Assembly (NCBI RefSeq): GCF_019703515.2
Contig: NC_059362.1
Coordinates: 28,808,326 to 28,872,325 of the forward strand
From: Myxocyprinus asiaticus
Lineage: Eukaryota > Chordata > Actinopteri > Cypriniformes > Catostomidae
DNA: 64,000 bases
Reading direction: 5' to 3'
The notes below the pieces were generated by a model. The model saw only the letters and a program-made list of their open reading frames with translations. It ran no database searches and was not told where the DNA came from. Positions 47,312-59,149 of the stretch are shown one piece after another (the first letter of the stretch is position 1; each line of letters begins with the position of its first letter). Made by a program: the position numbers and the translations under genes.

Positions 47312-50300
47312 AGATGCGCATCCTACACTTCATTTCTCTATAGATGGACATTATGTTTACTCCATAAACAGTGAAAGTGTATTAAAGTTCAAAATGAAAA
47401 CAAGCATTGTTGATCTGCCGGTTTTCCTGCATCATCCACACCAACATTCACGTCAGTTCTCGCCACGAGAGCTTACAGGTGCATTCACCTTAAATCTCAT
47501 CTACCAGTGTAGAGGTATGTTATTAACTGTATTCACACAGCATGTTATTATTTGACTTAATTTCACAAATATAAATATATATATTTTTATTTCAATATTC
47601 AGTTTCTGAATAAAACTATCTTCTACACAAGTTATTATTAACACATCAACAGTAAATTAGTATAAATGTGAACAGTTTAAACAGCCTGAATGTATTAAAA
47701 ATACACTGAACTGAAATATATTAAAAGGAAAATACCTATACTTGCATTTGTGTTTTTAAATTATATTCAAACAGTAGGCTACATGCAGACTGTACTTTGG
47801 TGGCTGATTCATGTTTCCTTCTACTGTAAGGAATTTTTCTCTGATGCTGACGTTTAAGTTTGCATTAGAACGGTTGGACAATCAAATTAAATTATGCAAC
47901 CCTATTTTTGTGAAATTATGATCTTTTTTTTTTTTTTTTTAAGAAATATTCTGGGTTCACTGCAAGTTATGCTCAATCAACAGCATTTGTGGCATAATGT
48001 TGATTACCACAAAAAAATTATTGACTTGTCCCTCCAAAAAAAAACAAACAAAAAAAAAGGTTCAAGTGAGGCATTTACGATGGAAGTGAATGGAGCCAAC
48101 TTCTGGAGAGAAAGGCAGAAATGTGAAGCTTATAATTTCATAAAAGCACAAATTAATTCTTCTGTTAAAACTCTACAGAAGAATTTTTTTTTTTGGAGCA
48201 GTAAATGTTTAAATCATATATTGTTTTTTTTACAGTCCTTTTAGATTTTATGGCATCTTCATGGCAACAAAGTTGTAAAATTGGATATAATTTTACACAG
48301 ATTACATTAGTAAGCAATTTTATACTAAAATCATGTTAACAGGCATATTGTGAAACAGTGAGTTTTTTAACGTTTACGGATTGGCCCCATTAACTTGCAC
48401 TGCAAGTACCTCACTGGAACCCAGATTTTTGCTTTTTATTTTATTTTTTAAAGGCAGCAATCAACATTATGCCACAAATGTTGTTGATTGAGCAAAACTT
48501 GTATTGAACCCAGAATATTTTTTTACGGTTTTCAATAGCAGTAGACCGATATATCCCCGAGCTGATCCAGTGTTTTCTTGCTTTTGAGCGCTCATATCTA
48601 CCTCTAAAGCGTGTATTCTATCAGCCTGGATCAAAACTCTGTTACTCTGACTTACAAATGTTGCGTGACGGTCAGACCGTGACACTCCATGTAGGTGATC
48701 CGTACCGTGTAAACAAAGCTGTCAGGAGATTGCTGCTCAATGGATCCGCACTAGTGTGTGAGAGCAACTTCAAAAGTAAAAGCGCTTCTTGTGTGCCAAG
48801 TAAATGTCATATTCACGGTGCACTGTTTGTACAATTAGACTGATTCTGACTTTTGTGAGAAAATGCGATTGCTAATGCACACATGCCACCCGTGGTTGCT
48901 GGACTTCTGTGTGCACTGTTATTTTCTTCTTTCTAATATATTAATTTCATTGTGCAAATAAACTGGATGACAAAACAAAAAACCAGAAGAAATCTACCAT
49001 TTTTTAAATTATTATTTTTACACAGCTGTGTTCACAAAGTGAAATTTTAAGTAAATATAATGTTAAATAAAAGTTCATTCATTTTATTTAGCAATTTTAT
49101 GTACATTAGGAACAGGGTTGGGAAACACCGCACTAAAGGGATTCCACTGCAAGAAATAGCATTCATTTGTTTAACACCATATTTTGCAAGGAATTCAATA
49201 ATAATGCATTTAATTTCAAGATTCAGAAATGCAGGTTAACATATTAAAGGACAGCTTAATATATGCTAAGAACTACTTACTTTTTCCTGCCTGCCTCAAC
49301 AAGCTTGATTTTCCTTCCATTGATCTCCTTCCCAGATAACTTCTCCAGAGCATTTTGTAGATCACTATGTGAAGCAAACTCAACCACACTAAAATTTGTA
49401 AAGTAAAAGTGAGGGGGAAAAAGCAGTACACAGCATTAAACCAGATAGACAAAATCAATTTATTTCTCTTTACTGTGTGACCATTAGCCATTTAATATGA
49501 AGCGATCAAATTAAATATTAACCTAAATAGCTGAAAAATAAAATCTTAGATGTATCTACATCTACTGGATAAAACAATTGTGTGTGTTAAGGAGTGGTCA
49601 CACTACACTTTGAGCATCACAAATTTAGGACACCACATCGGACAGGAAATTGTCACGCGCGAGGGGTTTTGGTTTTAATAAAATCACAAATAATGTTATA
49701 TTCAAAACATTAAAATATACCGTCGACTCACTTTCCTACAACAATAAAAACATGCAGCTTTGAAATATGTATTGCTTTAGATCCACGAGTTCAGTGTGTG
49801 ATAGGGTTGCTCCGATACCAAAATTTTGGCTTCGGTACGATACCAGCCCTGGTACAGATACTAAATCAATACTATAATCAAATAAAAAGCCTCAGATTTT
49901 TTTATGAAACAACACAGAAAATGACAATTAAAAGAACTGCATAAAAGTCTCACAGATACAAATTATGCGTTTTCCATTTAAATTTTTCGGGATTCGATGT
50001 TAAATATTTTAATTTAAAAAAATGTTTTTTGGTAAAATACAATGCTGCACAACAGAGCATCAGAGTATTAATGAAAAATTAATGGAAAAAAATATTTGAT
50101 TGCCTGTGGCACAAGGCTGCTTGTGTTTGTGATATTGCTTACAGATGATAATACAACCATTTAATATTACTTAATTGTTAATTATGAGTATTACTGCTAC
50201 TTTTTGAATATAACATTTGTATACAGTAGTTACATTTTTCTGTCTTCAAGTTCATGCATCCAGTTGAATAGAGCTTTCATGTTAGCGGGATTATTTTGAC

Positions 50301-53300
50301 AGATCTTGGAGTTCTTCCTGTTTTTCAGGTTAGTTATATCAAGCTTCCATTAATGCTGGGATACTCCTGTCATGACTCTCCAGCTGAAATCTCCGAGCTG
50401 CACTGGAGGAGTTCATTTAAGTGTTAACAGCCGTTTATACTATAAACAAACTGCATGTTTGAGTGTGCGTCGCGTTTGTTTGAGTGTGTGCGCCTGTGGG
50501 TGTCATATGACAGAGCAGAGCGGCACCTTTTGGTCATTCTGTAGCATGCAGCGCATGTGACTACATAAATTTAATTACATTCTTCTACTGTTTAAAGATC
50601 ACATATGGCCATATCCAGAGGTGTTTATTTTCAAATTGTCACTGATTTCATCTAAAAATTTGTCACCTCATTTGAGCATTTCATTTTGCTAATGACAGCA
50701 TACTGTAATATGGTACCGAAACTAGCAACAAGATGATATTGTACAGTTTTAATTTTGTTCGGTATCACGGTACTTCGTTAGTACCGGTAAACCGCGCAAC
50801 GCTAGTGTGTGACGTTTCAATCTTCTATTGGTCACAAATTCTCTCATCCGTATTCGCAGGTAAGATTTCACCAAACTTAAAACTTTCGCCTGCAGAGGAA
50901 TGCTAAATTCTTCGCTGAAGTCTCCCACGTTCAAATGCGTTTGAATGGGAATAAATGGAACGCGAAGTGTAGCGTGACTGCACTTTAATGTTCCAGGCTC
51001 AGCATAAATTAATCTCAATTGACAGCAGTTGTGGCATAATGTTGATCACCACAAACATTGATTTATCCATCCTTTTTTTTTTTTTTTTTTTTAAGAAGCA
51101 AAAATCTGGGTTTCAGTGAGGCACTTACCATAGAAGTGAATGTGGCTAATCCGTAATCATTAAAATAATCACTGTTTCAGAATTGTCACAAGATGTAAAC
51201 AATATAAAAGTTAACATGATTTTAGTGTGATATTACTTACTAACATTTTCTATATAAAGTTTTATACATTGTCAATTGAGCTTTACTTGTATTGAACCCA
51301 GAATAATTGTTTTTTCCTTTTTAAATTTTCCCCCCCTTTTTCACCCAATTTGGAATGCCCAATTCCCAGTGCGCTTTTAAATCCTCGTGGTCGCGTAGTG
51401 ATTTGCCTTAATCCGGGTGGGAGGAGGATGAATCCCAGTTGCCTCCGCGTTTGAGACCGTCAACCCGCGCATCTTATCACGTGGCTTGTTGAGCGCGTTG
51501 CCACGGAGACATAGCGCGTGTGGAGGCTTCACACCATCCACCGTGGCATCTGCGCTCAACTCACCATGCGCCCCACCGAGAACGAACCAAATTATAGCGA
51601 CCACAAGGAGGTTACCCCATGTGACTCTACCCTCCCTAGCAACCGGGCCAATTTGGTTGCTTAGGAGACCTGGCTGGAGTCACTCAGCATGTCCTGGGAT
51701 TCGAACTAGCGAACTCCAGGGGTGGTAGCCAGCGTCTTTTACCACTGAGCTACCCAGGCCCCCCAGACTATTTATTTAACTTACTATTTGGTGGCAAATC
51801 AGAGTAATTGAATTGAAAACTAATTTCAGCCTCCAAAAAGGTTAAAAACAAATTAAAATGTTAAAACATTTGTAAATCTTATTGGAATTAAAAAAAAGGA
51901 ATAGCCAGCTCACCCCTCATTTAGCTTTGGCCGATGGGCATCTGCAAAAGTAACCTCTCCGGCTTGTCTCATGAAATCCTTTAAATCCTACACACATTAC
52001 ACCAGCAAATTTAGTTAGCCAAGTTACTTACATGATCCTCTTTACACATGTGTTAAGTTCTATATGACTTATCAAAGTTGGGGTCAGAGAACCTCTCAGC
52101 TCATGTTCAGGCCCGGTGGTCCTTGTTGAATAGGCTACATTAGTTGTACAAGTTTCTAAGCATCTACATTTCTTTAGAAGGTAAACTACAGCATTTGGTG
52201 GAAAAGGTATCTGTGTATGGCACAAAATAGTAGCCCCATTTCATGCCCTTTCAAAACTATCAAAGCTTTGTAAGGTTAGTTCTGGCTTATGAAATGTAAC
52301 TAGATGCATAACGCAGATTTCTGTGTCTTGTAACCCAAGAGTGTCAAGTAAGGAAGAGTGGTGGTGTATCAAAGAGAACAACTGGGACCAGGGCAACTTG
52401 AAATTGCTTGCAATGCTTCAACATTCTTGGACCCCAGACTACACAACTTATGGGGCTTTTCCACTGCACGGTACAGCTCGACTCGCTTTTTGGGGGTTTT
52501 CCACTGTGGATAGTACCTGGTACTTTTTTAGTACCACCTCGGTCGAGGTTCCAAGCGAGCCAAGCCGATACTAAATGTGATGTCAAAACCCTGCAGATCA
52601 CTGATTGGTCAGAGAGAATTGTCACTACCAGTGTCAATGGATTTGCGACACGGGACATCAACCCGCTAGTTTTAAAGTTAGCAACAGTGATAGCAGTATC
52701 ATTTGTTCGTGACTTTCAAATTGTAAAAAGAAATGGCTGTGCGCAAAACCATGCCGTGGTCAATAAATGAGGCGCAGACATTCCTCTCGTTAGCAACGAA
52801 CGGAACGACGAGAAACGTAAAAGTCTTTCATGAAGTGTCTCAGCTGTTGGCCACACACGGCTACCACCGGACTTACCAACATTGCAGGGAAAAGTTAAAA
52901 AAAAAAAAAACTAAAGTGACTACAGAACCATCAAGGACCACAACAGCCAGAGTGGTTCAAATGGAAGATAGTGGAAGTGGTTCAACCAAATGGACGCTAT
53001 GGCAATAGACCGGCAAGCAACGGGAGGGAGAGTGCCCTGGACTCGGCCAAGGCGTTGTTGGAGTCCACGATGGAGGATGGTACGTTTTGTTACATTAACT
53101 CTAAATTCTGCTTGAAAGCTTCACTTTATTTAGTTGACCAGCTACTGGAAAGCTTGCTTCTAAAACAACCAGGCCAATTTATCTGTTACACTTGTGTAAA
53201 ATCACCATGCAACAACTGCTTTATGCAGCACAATGAGCTAACAGCTAGCGCTCGTGTTATTGTTTACGGTCAGTAATGTTTGTGTCGCGTTTAAAATGAT

Positions 53301-56300
53301 GTCACGGCAGTAGAGGCGGCGCAACTATGACGATCAGCCTATAATCCCACCCACGCTGAGGCGGCACTAAACTGCAGTGGAAAAGCAAACTCACAAAAGT
53401 AAAATGAGCAGAGTCGAACCATAACGTGCAGTGGAAAAGTGCCATTAGACTAGCAGAGGAACTGTGGAGCAGCTTGTAAAAGGGCCCCACATTTAGTTAA
53501 TGGTACTTTTACATTTATCTGTATTCCCACTGCAGACACATTCTTACCAAAATAACAAAACAGAAGTATATGTGGAAGAGCAAAGGGCTTCCCTTCACCA
53601 ATCAAATCCTATTTGTGCCCTCCCCCGAGGGCACTGAGAGTGAACAGGGAGGAATGAGATTAGACTAATACCTGGGAACGTACCCATCTGGCTGGGGCCA
53701 CTTGGTTTCTCCTAGACCATAACCTGGAGATTTTATCCTCGGCCACGTGTGTGGAACCACCAGAGAGGAGTATAACGATCGAAGCCTCTCAAATTACCGA
53801 ACCCCTCGATTGATTGAGTATGCCAGAGATTTGCTCTGTTTCTCTCTTTCACTCTCTTTCTGCCCCTCTCTGTTTCGATCTCTCTTTCACTCTCTGTCTC
53901 TCTCTCTCTCTCTCTTTCGGCTCGGCACCGTCACAAATTGTGCTTTGTAGCGGCAGCCAGTGCTTCTAGAGCGAGAGGGCATCACTCACAGAGAGCTCTC
54001 ATGCGATCGGCGGAGGTCAACTAGGCGTGGGACACAATGGGAGTGGCTTAAGTAGAGAGAGAGGGACCCTGTAGGGGTTAACTCCATTACCGAGCTCTTC
54101 CATACGACACAACAGTCAGGCTGGCAAATAGAGGGTTGAACAATTGGTTAAAACAGAGGCAAAGTGACTTAATCTTACTCTTTCCTCCTCTCTATCACAA
54201 ATGGAAGTTAATTTTGTAATGACTTTATTATATGCCCTTAAATTTGAAAGTAAGCTCAAATTAAGACGCTTTTCCACTATCGGACCAGTGCGATCCAGGG
54301 CTATTAACTGGTCAACCAGGGCCAATGGCTTTGGGCCTTGAGCCGCAAGACCAAAATCAATCTGCATACTCCAGTGGTTTAATCAATGTCTTCTGGAGCA
54401 ATCCAGTTAGTTTTGGGTGAGAACTGACCAAAATATATTTTTCACTGTAAATCTTGACACTGCAGTCTCTAGGCACGATTTCAAGCTTGATTACACTTCC
54501 TAGTGCTTGGCGCATGCAGAGTGCTAGATGGCACTATAGAAAGTGTAATCGAGCTTTAATATGCCACCCTGGTGTCACCCTCACACACCCTGCCCATTTC
54601 TCAAGCAAGAGGGAAACTCGAACTGAGGTATAAAACTCTGGAGACAAGCTAGCCCTCTTAATGAACAAGGATTTGTACTGTGCATGCAATTTTTTACCAA
54701 ACCCAGATTGCTGTGCATTGGATACACAACTTGGCAAGTTCGGCAACAATATACTTAATGTCTTTCGACAGATGCCGTCGATCTGATGTTGCACATTTCA
54801 TCAGCCCAAATATTCAGAACAGCCCTGACGATTCTCCACTCTCCGTTGATCTGTTGAGGTAAGCTTGTAGCTAGCGAAACTCTGCCTTTGACATCGACCC
54901 TGCCTCAATACCCAGTTGGCCTTCTTTGGCCCAAGGGTAATCAGTGGGCAAGGGCACTTGGTGTTTGTCCGAGGAGGCACGATGAAGGCCCGGAAGTGAC
55001 CGTGGGAACACAACTGGCCCTGGCACGCACTAGCACGCCCTCATTTAGCCCGATAGTGGAAATGCGGCAGATGATGCTTGGTGTGACCTTTTGCCATTGA
55101 TTTACATTTAAATGGGTAGTACAGCTTTCTATATATTCTAATGATTTATTAAGGAAACTTAATTTGCTGTCATTCGCAATGCTTTGGAAAATAGCTCTCT
55201 GTCTCACCAATACTTCACAGGAAATATTTGAACGCTCACCTGCCAGCTGACTCTGGAAGACAAATTCTCCACAATGAGGCGATTCTCAGTACGCATTGGT
55301 GGAGGGTTCCTAAATAGCAAATCAACAGTAGTTATTAACAGAGAACAATTTTCACAGTAGAAAATGTGACTAAACTGATCTGCAACCCTACCTGTGTGAA
55401 CATGCTATGCCTTTGAGATTTATATATTCACTCAGAACACATACAATACAACTCAATGTTACCTTCTGCTGTCCTGGGAGCCACGAGCATATCGACCAGG
55501 GAAACGTCCTCCACTGCCTCCACTGCCCCCACGACCTCGGCCCCCACGCAGACGGACACGGGCATGCTCAATGGTCACCCTGCAAAACACAAGATCCCAG
55601 ATACATGTGTTTGCCCACCCACTTTTAAGTTGACAGTAAAGAAACACATGAGCTCTGTACTATGGCCCTGTTTACACCTAGTATTAACATCAATCTCATG
55701 TGATCCGATAAAAAGTGGTCAGGTGAGACATACTGTTTACATCATGGTAACATGCATCTCAAAAGCGAATCCTCTGACCAGTTGTGATCGGATTTCAAGG
55801 AGAGGGTCTTTGATTTTCTGAGATCACATATCACTTACTACTAGGGATGTGCCAGGGTGGACGACAACAACTACTAGTCGTCGTCTAACAACTGACTAGT
55901 CCATTAGTGGGGTCAACTACTAACATTAATATTTTTAGTGGTGGTTTAATTGGTTGTTTATTTCTCAAATTAATTGAGAAACAACTTCTTGGAGAGCATT
56001 TTTGCGTGATGGCTTGCTTTGCTTGACAGTGAACAACAGTCTGCACAGTAAAACCCTCTGCAAGAAGTTTAGTCGATTAAGAAAATTGGTAGTTTTGCAT
56101 ATGCCTACTTACTACATCAGTGTATTACATCATGTTGATAAAGTACAAAAACCTCAAGAGTAAAAGGCACAAAAAGTTGGTCCGTAATTACACAATACAT
56201 AAAAATTATATCACTATTATGAATATTTTGTAGGTAAAAGCTGTAGAAAAAAGTTAAAGCTGAAGTGTGTAATTTCTGCGCCACAAGTGTCAAACGAAAT

Positions 56301-58837
56301 TGTAAAAAAAAAAAAAAAAACATTTTTTTCCCCTCAAACAGCTTTTTTGAACACTCCCCATCTGCCGTTGACTGAACATACAGATAGTCCCACCCTGAAC
56401 TCAAGACATTAGTCAAGTCAATGATGTTGTGTCGGGCTGGACGGGACTTTCAACACAATCAGAACAATTTTATAGCACCACAGAGACAGTGTTTTTCCGT
56501 TTTAGAGGAAATAAAACCTAAGAACGACTTTCTTATAGTTGTCTCCGCATATTAAGCTGGGATAGAAGAATATTTTATTATAGAAAAAGTTACACACTTC
56601 AGCTTTAATACTAGGTATGGACATTTATTTGCCTGCCAGAAAAGGATGGGCTCCTCGCATAATTTCTTCCTCATCTAACCAATAGTTTTTAACAAGTTTC
56701 TCAGCATAGTCACCTTTGGCATGCTCACTGGGGATATTAAATCACTATTTCCTGTAAAGTGGTTTTGAAACAATAGGCTATGTATTGTGAAAAGTGCTAC
56801 ACAAAACTGGAGGCTTGACCGGATTCTGCACTGATTAAAACATACCTCTCATTGCAGAGCTCTTTCCCATCAAGCTCATAGACAGCATCCTCAGCATCTC
56901 TAGGATCATCAAATTCCTGTAATGCATTAAAGGTTAACATCTGTGGTATATCATATTGCACAGATGAATACTTACACTTTAATACATGGTTGTGGTTCAA
57001 AACAAGATGAGCTGCATACCTAGACAGCCTTTTTGGGCATCTCAAAAATGGTCAGATGCCCCAAAGCACCTTCTAGGTAGGCAGCTCACTAGGTTTTGAG
57101 ACACAGTCCATGGGCTCTTAAGAGGTTAGGCATTGACCTGCATGCATATACACAGAGATTGATCAATCACTGGCAGGGGCGTCGCTAGACAGCTGTTGAA
57201 ATGAACATTTTTCCTCATCAGTGATCTAATAAAATATACATTCACCCCACCCCCGCAACAGAACCTCATATGCAACGAAGATAATAAAGGGATAGTTCAC
57301 CCAAAAATGAAAATTCTCTTCATTTACTCATTCTCATGCCATCCCAGATGTGCATGAATTTCTTTCTTCTGAAGAACACAAAAGATTTTCAGAAGAATAT
57401 CTCAGCTCTGTAGATCCATACAATGCCAGTGAATGGTGGCCAGACCATTGAAGCTCCAAAAATCACAAAGGCAGCAAAACGTAATCTATAAGACTCCAGT
57501 GGTTTAATATATGTCTTCTGGAGCAATGCAATCACTTTGGGTGAGAAACAGATCAACATTTCAATCCTTTTTTACTATAAATCTCCACTTTCACTATGTA
57601 AAAGTGAATATTTATAGTAAAAAAGGACTTAAATATGGACCCGTTTTCTCACCCACACCTATTATATCACTTCAGTTGGCATATATTAAACCACTGGAGT
57701 CATATTGATTACTTTTATGCTGCATTTGTGATTTTTAGAGCTTCAACAGTCTGGCCACCATTCACTGGCATTGTATGGACCTACGGAGCTGAAATATTCT
57801 TCTAAACATTGTGTATTCAGCAGAAGTCATACACACCTAGGATGGCATAAGGGTGAGCAGATGAGAGAATTTTCATTTTCATTCTTTAAATGTTACCAAT
57901 CGATTTGTAGAGGCGAATGACTGAAATGGAGAAGTTGAGAAAGACTGAAAGTTATTTAACAAAGTCCATATTTTCAGCTGAGTAGCGATATGAATTGTTC
58001 AAATTGTGAATTCATATCCCGTTTCACCACTTCTTCATTTGATAAAGTTTGCTTGTTAACTGACACAAGCTACTTAAAGTTAATGCTTGCTAATCTCTTG
58101 CTTCTTTCACAAAGGATTTGATTTCAGTCATCAGTAAAAGCTAAAGTCACTTGGGGGGGGGGTACTAGCTAGTTAGTTTGCTCATTAAATTGCTAGTAGT
58201 AGATTTGAGCTAATAAGCCCTGATTTGTATTTTATTTGTTATCTGTTTGCTGGGAGCGATCAGTGGGATGATGAAAGTCAACATGGTTCGTCAATTACTT
58301 TTTAAAAATATATAAAACAGAGTTCCAAGTAATTAAAATACGAATGTAGATAATTGTTACAATGCCATTTATTTAAATTCAGCTGTAAAATTACTAGTGA
58401 AATAAGACAATAGTTTCATTAATGCTATACATTAATAATAATATAAAGAAGACAAAATGCTACTCCCAAAGATACCAGAATTGAATGCTTTGGTGATGTT
58501 TTTACAAAACTTTTCTCCCAGGTGGACATGCCCCCGCACCCCCTTAGAAAAAAGGGGAACACTTTATGAATTCTTGGAGGGCCTGTACCACACTGGTGAT
58601 AAAAGTCTTCAAACGCCCCTGGTCAGTGTTGGTTACAGATTACAATGTTAGTAGCAATATCATAAATTATTTCTCAAAGACACATAACAAAAAAACATTT
58701 TCAATGCTTACAACAAATCCGAAGCCTCTCTTCAGGTCAATGTCTCTTATTCTTCCATACCCCTTGAAGAACCGCTCGACGTCTTTCTCCCGAGCAGAGG
58801 GGTTCAACCGACCGATGAAAATGCGACTGCCGCTCAT
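45379..58837 (-). CDS. srsf5: srsf5, serine/arginine-rich splicing factor 5, 7 coding exons
   Basis: Coding exons in order on the - strand are 58837-58712, 56916-56846, 55579-55463, 55309-55240, 51987-51914, 49388-49281 and 45637-45379. They join in frame to 274 residues (human SRSF5 has 272). The protein is a nuclear SR factor that binds exonic enhancers and recruits splicing machinery. RRM1 starts at residue 4, with RNP2 IFIGRL (6-11) and RNP1 RGFGFVEF (37-44). A Gly/Arg hinge lies near 76-96. RRM2 carries the SR-family motif SWQDLKD at 126-132. The Arg/Ser domain covers about 190-274 and ends [26 protein letters not shown] identifies srsf5 over srsf4/6. Fish often have srsf5a and srsf5b, and I cannot tell which this is. 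An untranslated first exon lies upstream: an AG acceptor (TTTTTTAAAG) precedes the ATG by 3 nt. Introns hold many transposons but no exon is damaged. Confidence 0.93.
45866..45930. repeat. MITE family 2 fragment
   Basis: AATATTCTGGATTCAATGCA and the following bases match the ends of the elements at 47945, 50990 and 60503. It is cut by the family 1 MITE at 45932. Confidence 0.65.
45932..46286. mobile_element. MITE, family 1
   Basis: Inverted ends TTAAAGGGATAGTTCACC and GGTGAACTATTCCTTTAA bound 355 bp. The interior is itself partly palindromic, so much of the element could fold back. Confidence 0.85.
46556..46980 (-). mobile_element. tRNA-derived SINE copy 1 (srsf5 intron 6)
   Basis: On the - strand it starts at 46980 with GTCTGAGTAGCTCAGTGAG (A box) and GAGTTCGAATCCAGG (B box), followed by a body shared with 51310-51765 and an end CCAAATTGGGAGAAAAGGGG. 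A pol III transcript mobilised by a LINE is expected. Confidence 0.85.
46981..47944. other. srsf5 intron 6 sequence with poly-A run
   Basis: An A tract of about 28 lies at 47281-47308. Nothing else is recognised. Confidence 0.5.
47945..48519. mobile_element. MITE, family 2 (AATATTCTGGGTTCA ends)
   Basis: It starts ATATTCTGGGTTCACTGCAA and ends with the complement TTGTATTGAACCCAGAATAT. The interior GAGGCATTTACGATGGAAGT block recurs in the copies at 50990 and 60503. Confidence 0.8.
49281..49388 (-). CDS. srsf5: srsf5 coding exon 6
   Basis: The acceptor is AATTTTAG|TGTGG and the donor AAAAA|GTAAGT. It encodes the second half of RRM2, [20 protein letters not shown] then [15 protein letters not shown]. 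Confidence 0.92.
49592..50990. mobile_element. DNA-transposon-like repeat split by a hAT element
   Basis: Segments 49592-49793 and 50813-50990 form one element with imperfect inverted ends (GGTCACACTACACTTTGAG against GCGAAGTGTAGCGTGACTGC). The left segment shares sequence with 898-1230. The hAT element at 49802 splits it. Confidence 0.55.
49802..50804. mobile_element. hAT-type element with perfect 8-bp TSD (srsf5 intron 5)
   Basis: Ends TAGGGTTGC and GCAACGCTA are flanked by exact copies of GTGTGTGA (49794-49801 and 50805-50812). Subterminal GGTACGATACC/GGTATCACGGTAC motifs are inverted. It is 1003 bp with no transposase. Exact duplication implies a young insertion. Confidence 0.8.
50990..51308. 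mobile_element. MITE, family 2
   Basis: It contains GACAGCAGTTGTGGCATAAT and ends TTGTATTGAACCCAGAATAA as in 47945-48519. Confidence 0.7.
51310..51765 (-). mobile_element. tRNA-derived SINE copy 2 (srsf5 intron 5)
   Basis: On the - strand it begins GGGGCCTGGGTAGCTCAGTG and has B box GTTCGAATCCC, then the same body as 46556-46980. This head is one I recall as common in carp-family genomes. Confidence 0.85.
51914..51987 (-). CDS. srsf5: srsf5 coding exon 5
   Basis: The acceptor is GTGTGTAG|GATTTAA and the donor GAGGG|GTGAGC. It encodes [20 protein letters not shown] then KLNE. Confidence 0.92.
52451..53444 (+). mobile_element. PIF/Harbinger-type element (srsf5 intron 4)
   Basis: Inverted ends containing TTTTCCACTGCACG (left) and CGTGCAGTGGAAAA (right) are flanked by the 3-bp duplication TTA (52448-52450 and 53445-53447), the size typical of PIF/Harbinger. 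A second TTTTCCACTG motif lies inside each end (near 52498 and 53380). It carries a Myb/SANT-like reading frame but no DDE transposase. Confidence 0.65.
52733..53106 (+). pseudogene. Myb/SANT-like transposon protein, frameshifted
   Basis: From the ATG at 52733 it reads [20 protein letters not shown], then [20 protein letters not shown] and CREKLKKKK, the Trp-spaced three-helix pattern of Myb/SANT-like proteins that accompany Harbinger transposases. A frameshift near 53000 moves the remainder ([20 protein letters not shown]) to another frame. In such elements this protein helps the transposase enter the nucleus and bind the ends. Confidence 0.65.
53835..53919. repeat. (TCTC)n low-complexity tract
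   Basis: Imperfect CT repeat. On the srsf5 sense strand it is GA-rich. Confidence 0.85.
54267..55066. mobile_element. Inverted-ended element, class unclear
   Basis: CGCTTTTCCACTATCGG at the left and CCGATAGTGGAAATGCGG at the right are inverted. The interior contains a family 1 MITE fragment (about 54361-54560). No clear duplication is seen. Confidence 0.5.
55240..55309 (-). CDS. srsf5: srsf5 coding exon 4
   Basis: The acceptor is GCTATTTAG|GAACC and the donor GGCAG|GTGAGC. It encodes [20 protein letters not shown] then SWQ, the start of RRM2. Confidence 0.92.
55463..55579 (-). CDS. srsf5: srsf5 coding exon 3
   Basis: The acceptor is TTTTGCAG|GGTGACC and the donor AGAAG|GTAACA. It encodes the end of RRM1, [10 protein letters not shown], and the hinge [16 protein letters not shown] then [12 protein letters not shown]. 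Confidence 0.92.
55663..55850. repeat. MITE fragment
   Basis: The start GGCCCTGTTTACACCTAGTA is a common fish DNA-transposon end (by recall). The right end is not clear. Confidence 0.4.
56254..56608. mobile_element. MITE with 19-bp perfect inverted ends
   Basis: TTAAAGCTGAAGTGTGTAA (56254-56272) and its exact complement (to 56608) bound 355 bp in srsf5 intron 2. Superfamily unknown. Confidence 0.8.
56846..56916 (-). CDS. srsf5: srsf5 coding exon 2
   Basis: The acceptor is GCATTACAG|GAATTT and the donor GAGAG|GTATGT. It encodes [20 protein letters not shown] then CNE. Confidence 0.92.
57174..58621. mobile_element. hAT-like element in srsf5 intron 1
   Basis: CAGGGGCGTCGCTAGAC at 57174 and CGCCCCTG ending at 58621 are inverted at the terminal 8 bases, as in hAT elements. 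The flanking octamers (ATCACTGG, GTCAGTGT) match at only 5 of 8 positions. A family 1 MITE is nested inside. Confidence 0.5.
57285..57889. mobile_element. MITE, family 1
   Basis: It starts TAAAGGGATAGTTCACCC and ends with GAATTTTCATTTTCATTC then TTTAA, an eroded complement. Internal inverted copies of CCACTGGAGTC and CATTGTATGGACC are visible. Confidence 0.8.
58712..58837 (-). CDS. srsf5: srsf5 coding exon 1
   Basis: It encodes residues 1-42 ([20 protein letters not shown] to RGFGFV). The donor is TTTGTT|GTAAGC. I chose the ATG at 58837 because it gives the family N-terminus. The in-frame ATG ten codons upstream lies in the intron before the TTTTAAAG acceptor. Confidence 0.93.
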
Positions 58838-59149
58838 CTTCTTTAAAAAACAAATGTAAACGATCACATGTTAAAAACAACTGTAATGTAACTGCTTCAT
58901 TTCACTTTGAAGCCGTCTACAAGTGACGCATTTCTGCAGCGCTCGAGGCCCTTTGAAAAACACACCCCACATCTAGCATGAGCTAATAAACATGTCAGCC
59001 GCTCCACAATACACACATCCGTTTAACCAAGGCATTCTTATAAAAGCTGAATTTAAGTAAGTGTAAAAAATAATCTGTCTAATGAACTGACCCGTCTATT
59101 TTTTTCTCCGGTGAGTACGTCGTGTATGTGCAAACAGCTTCCTTCTCAC

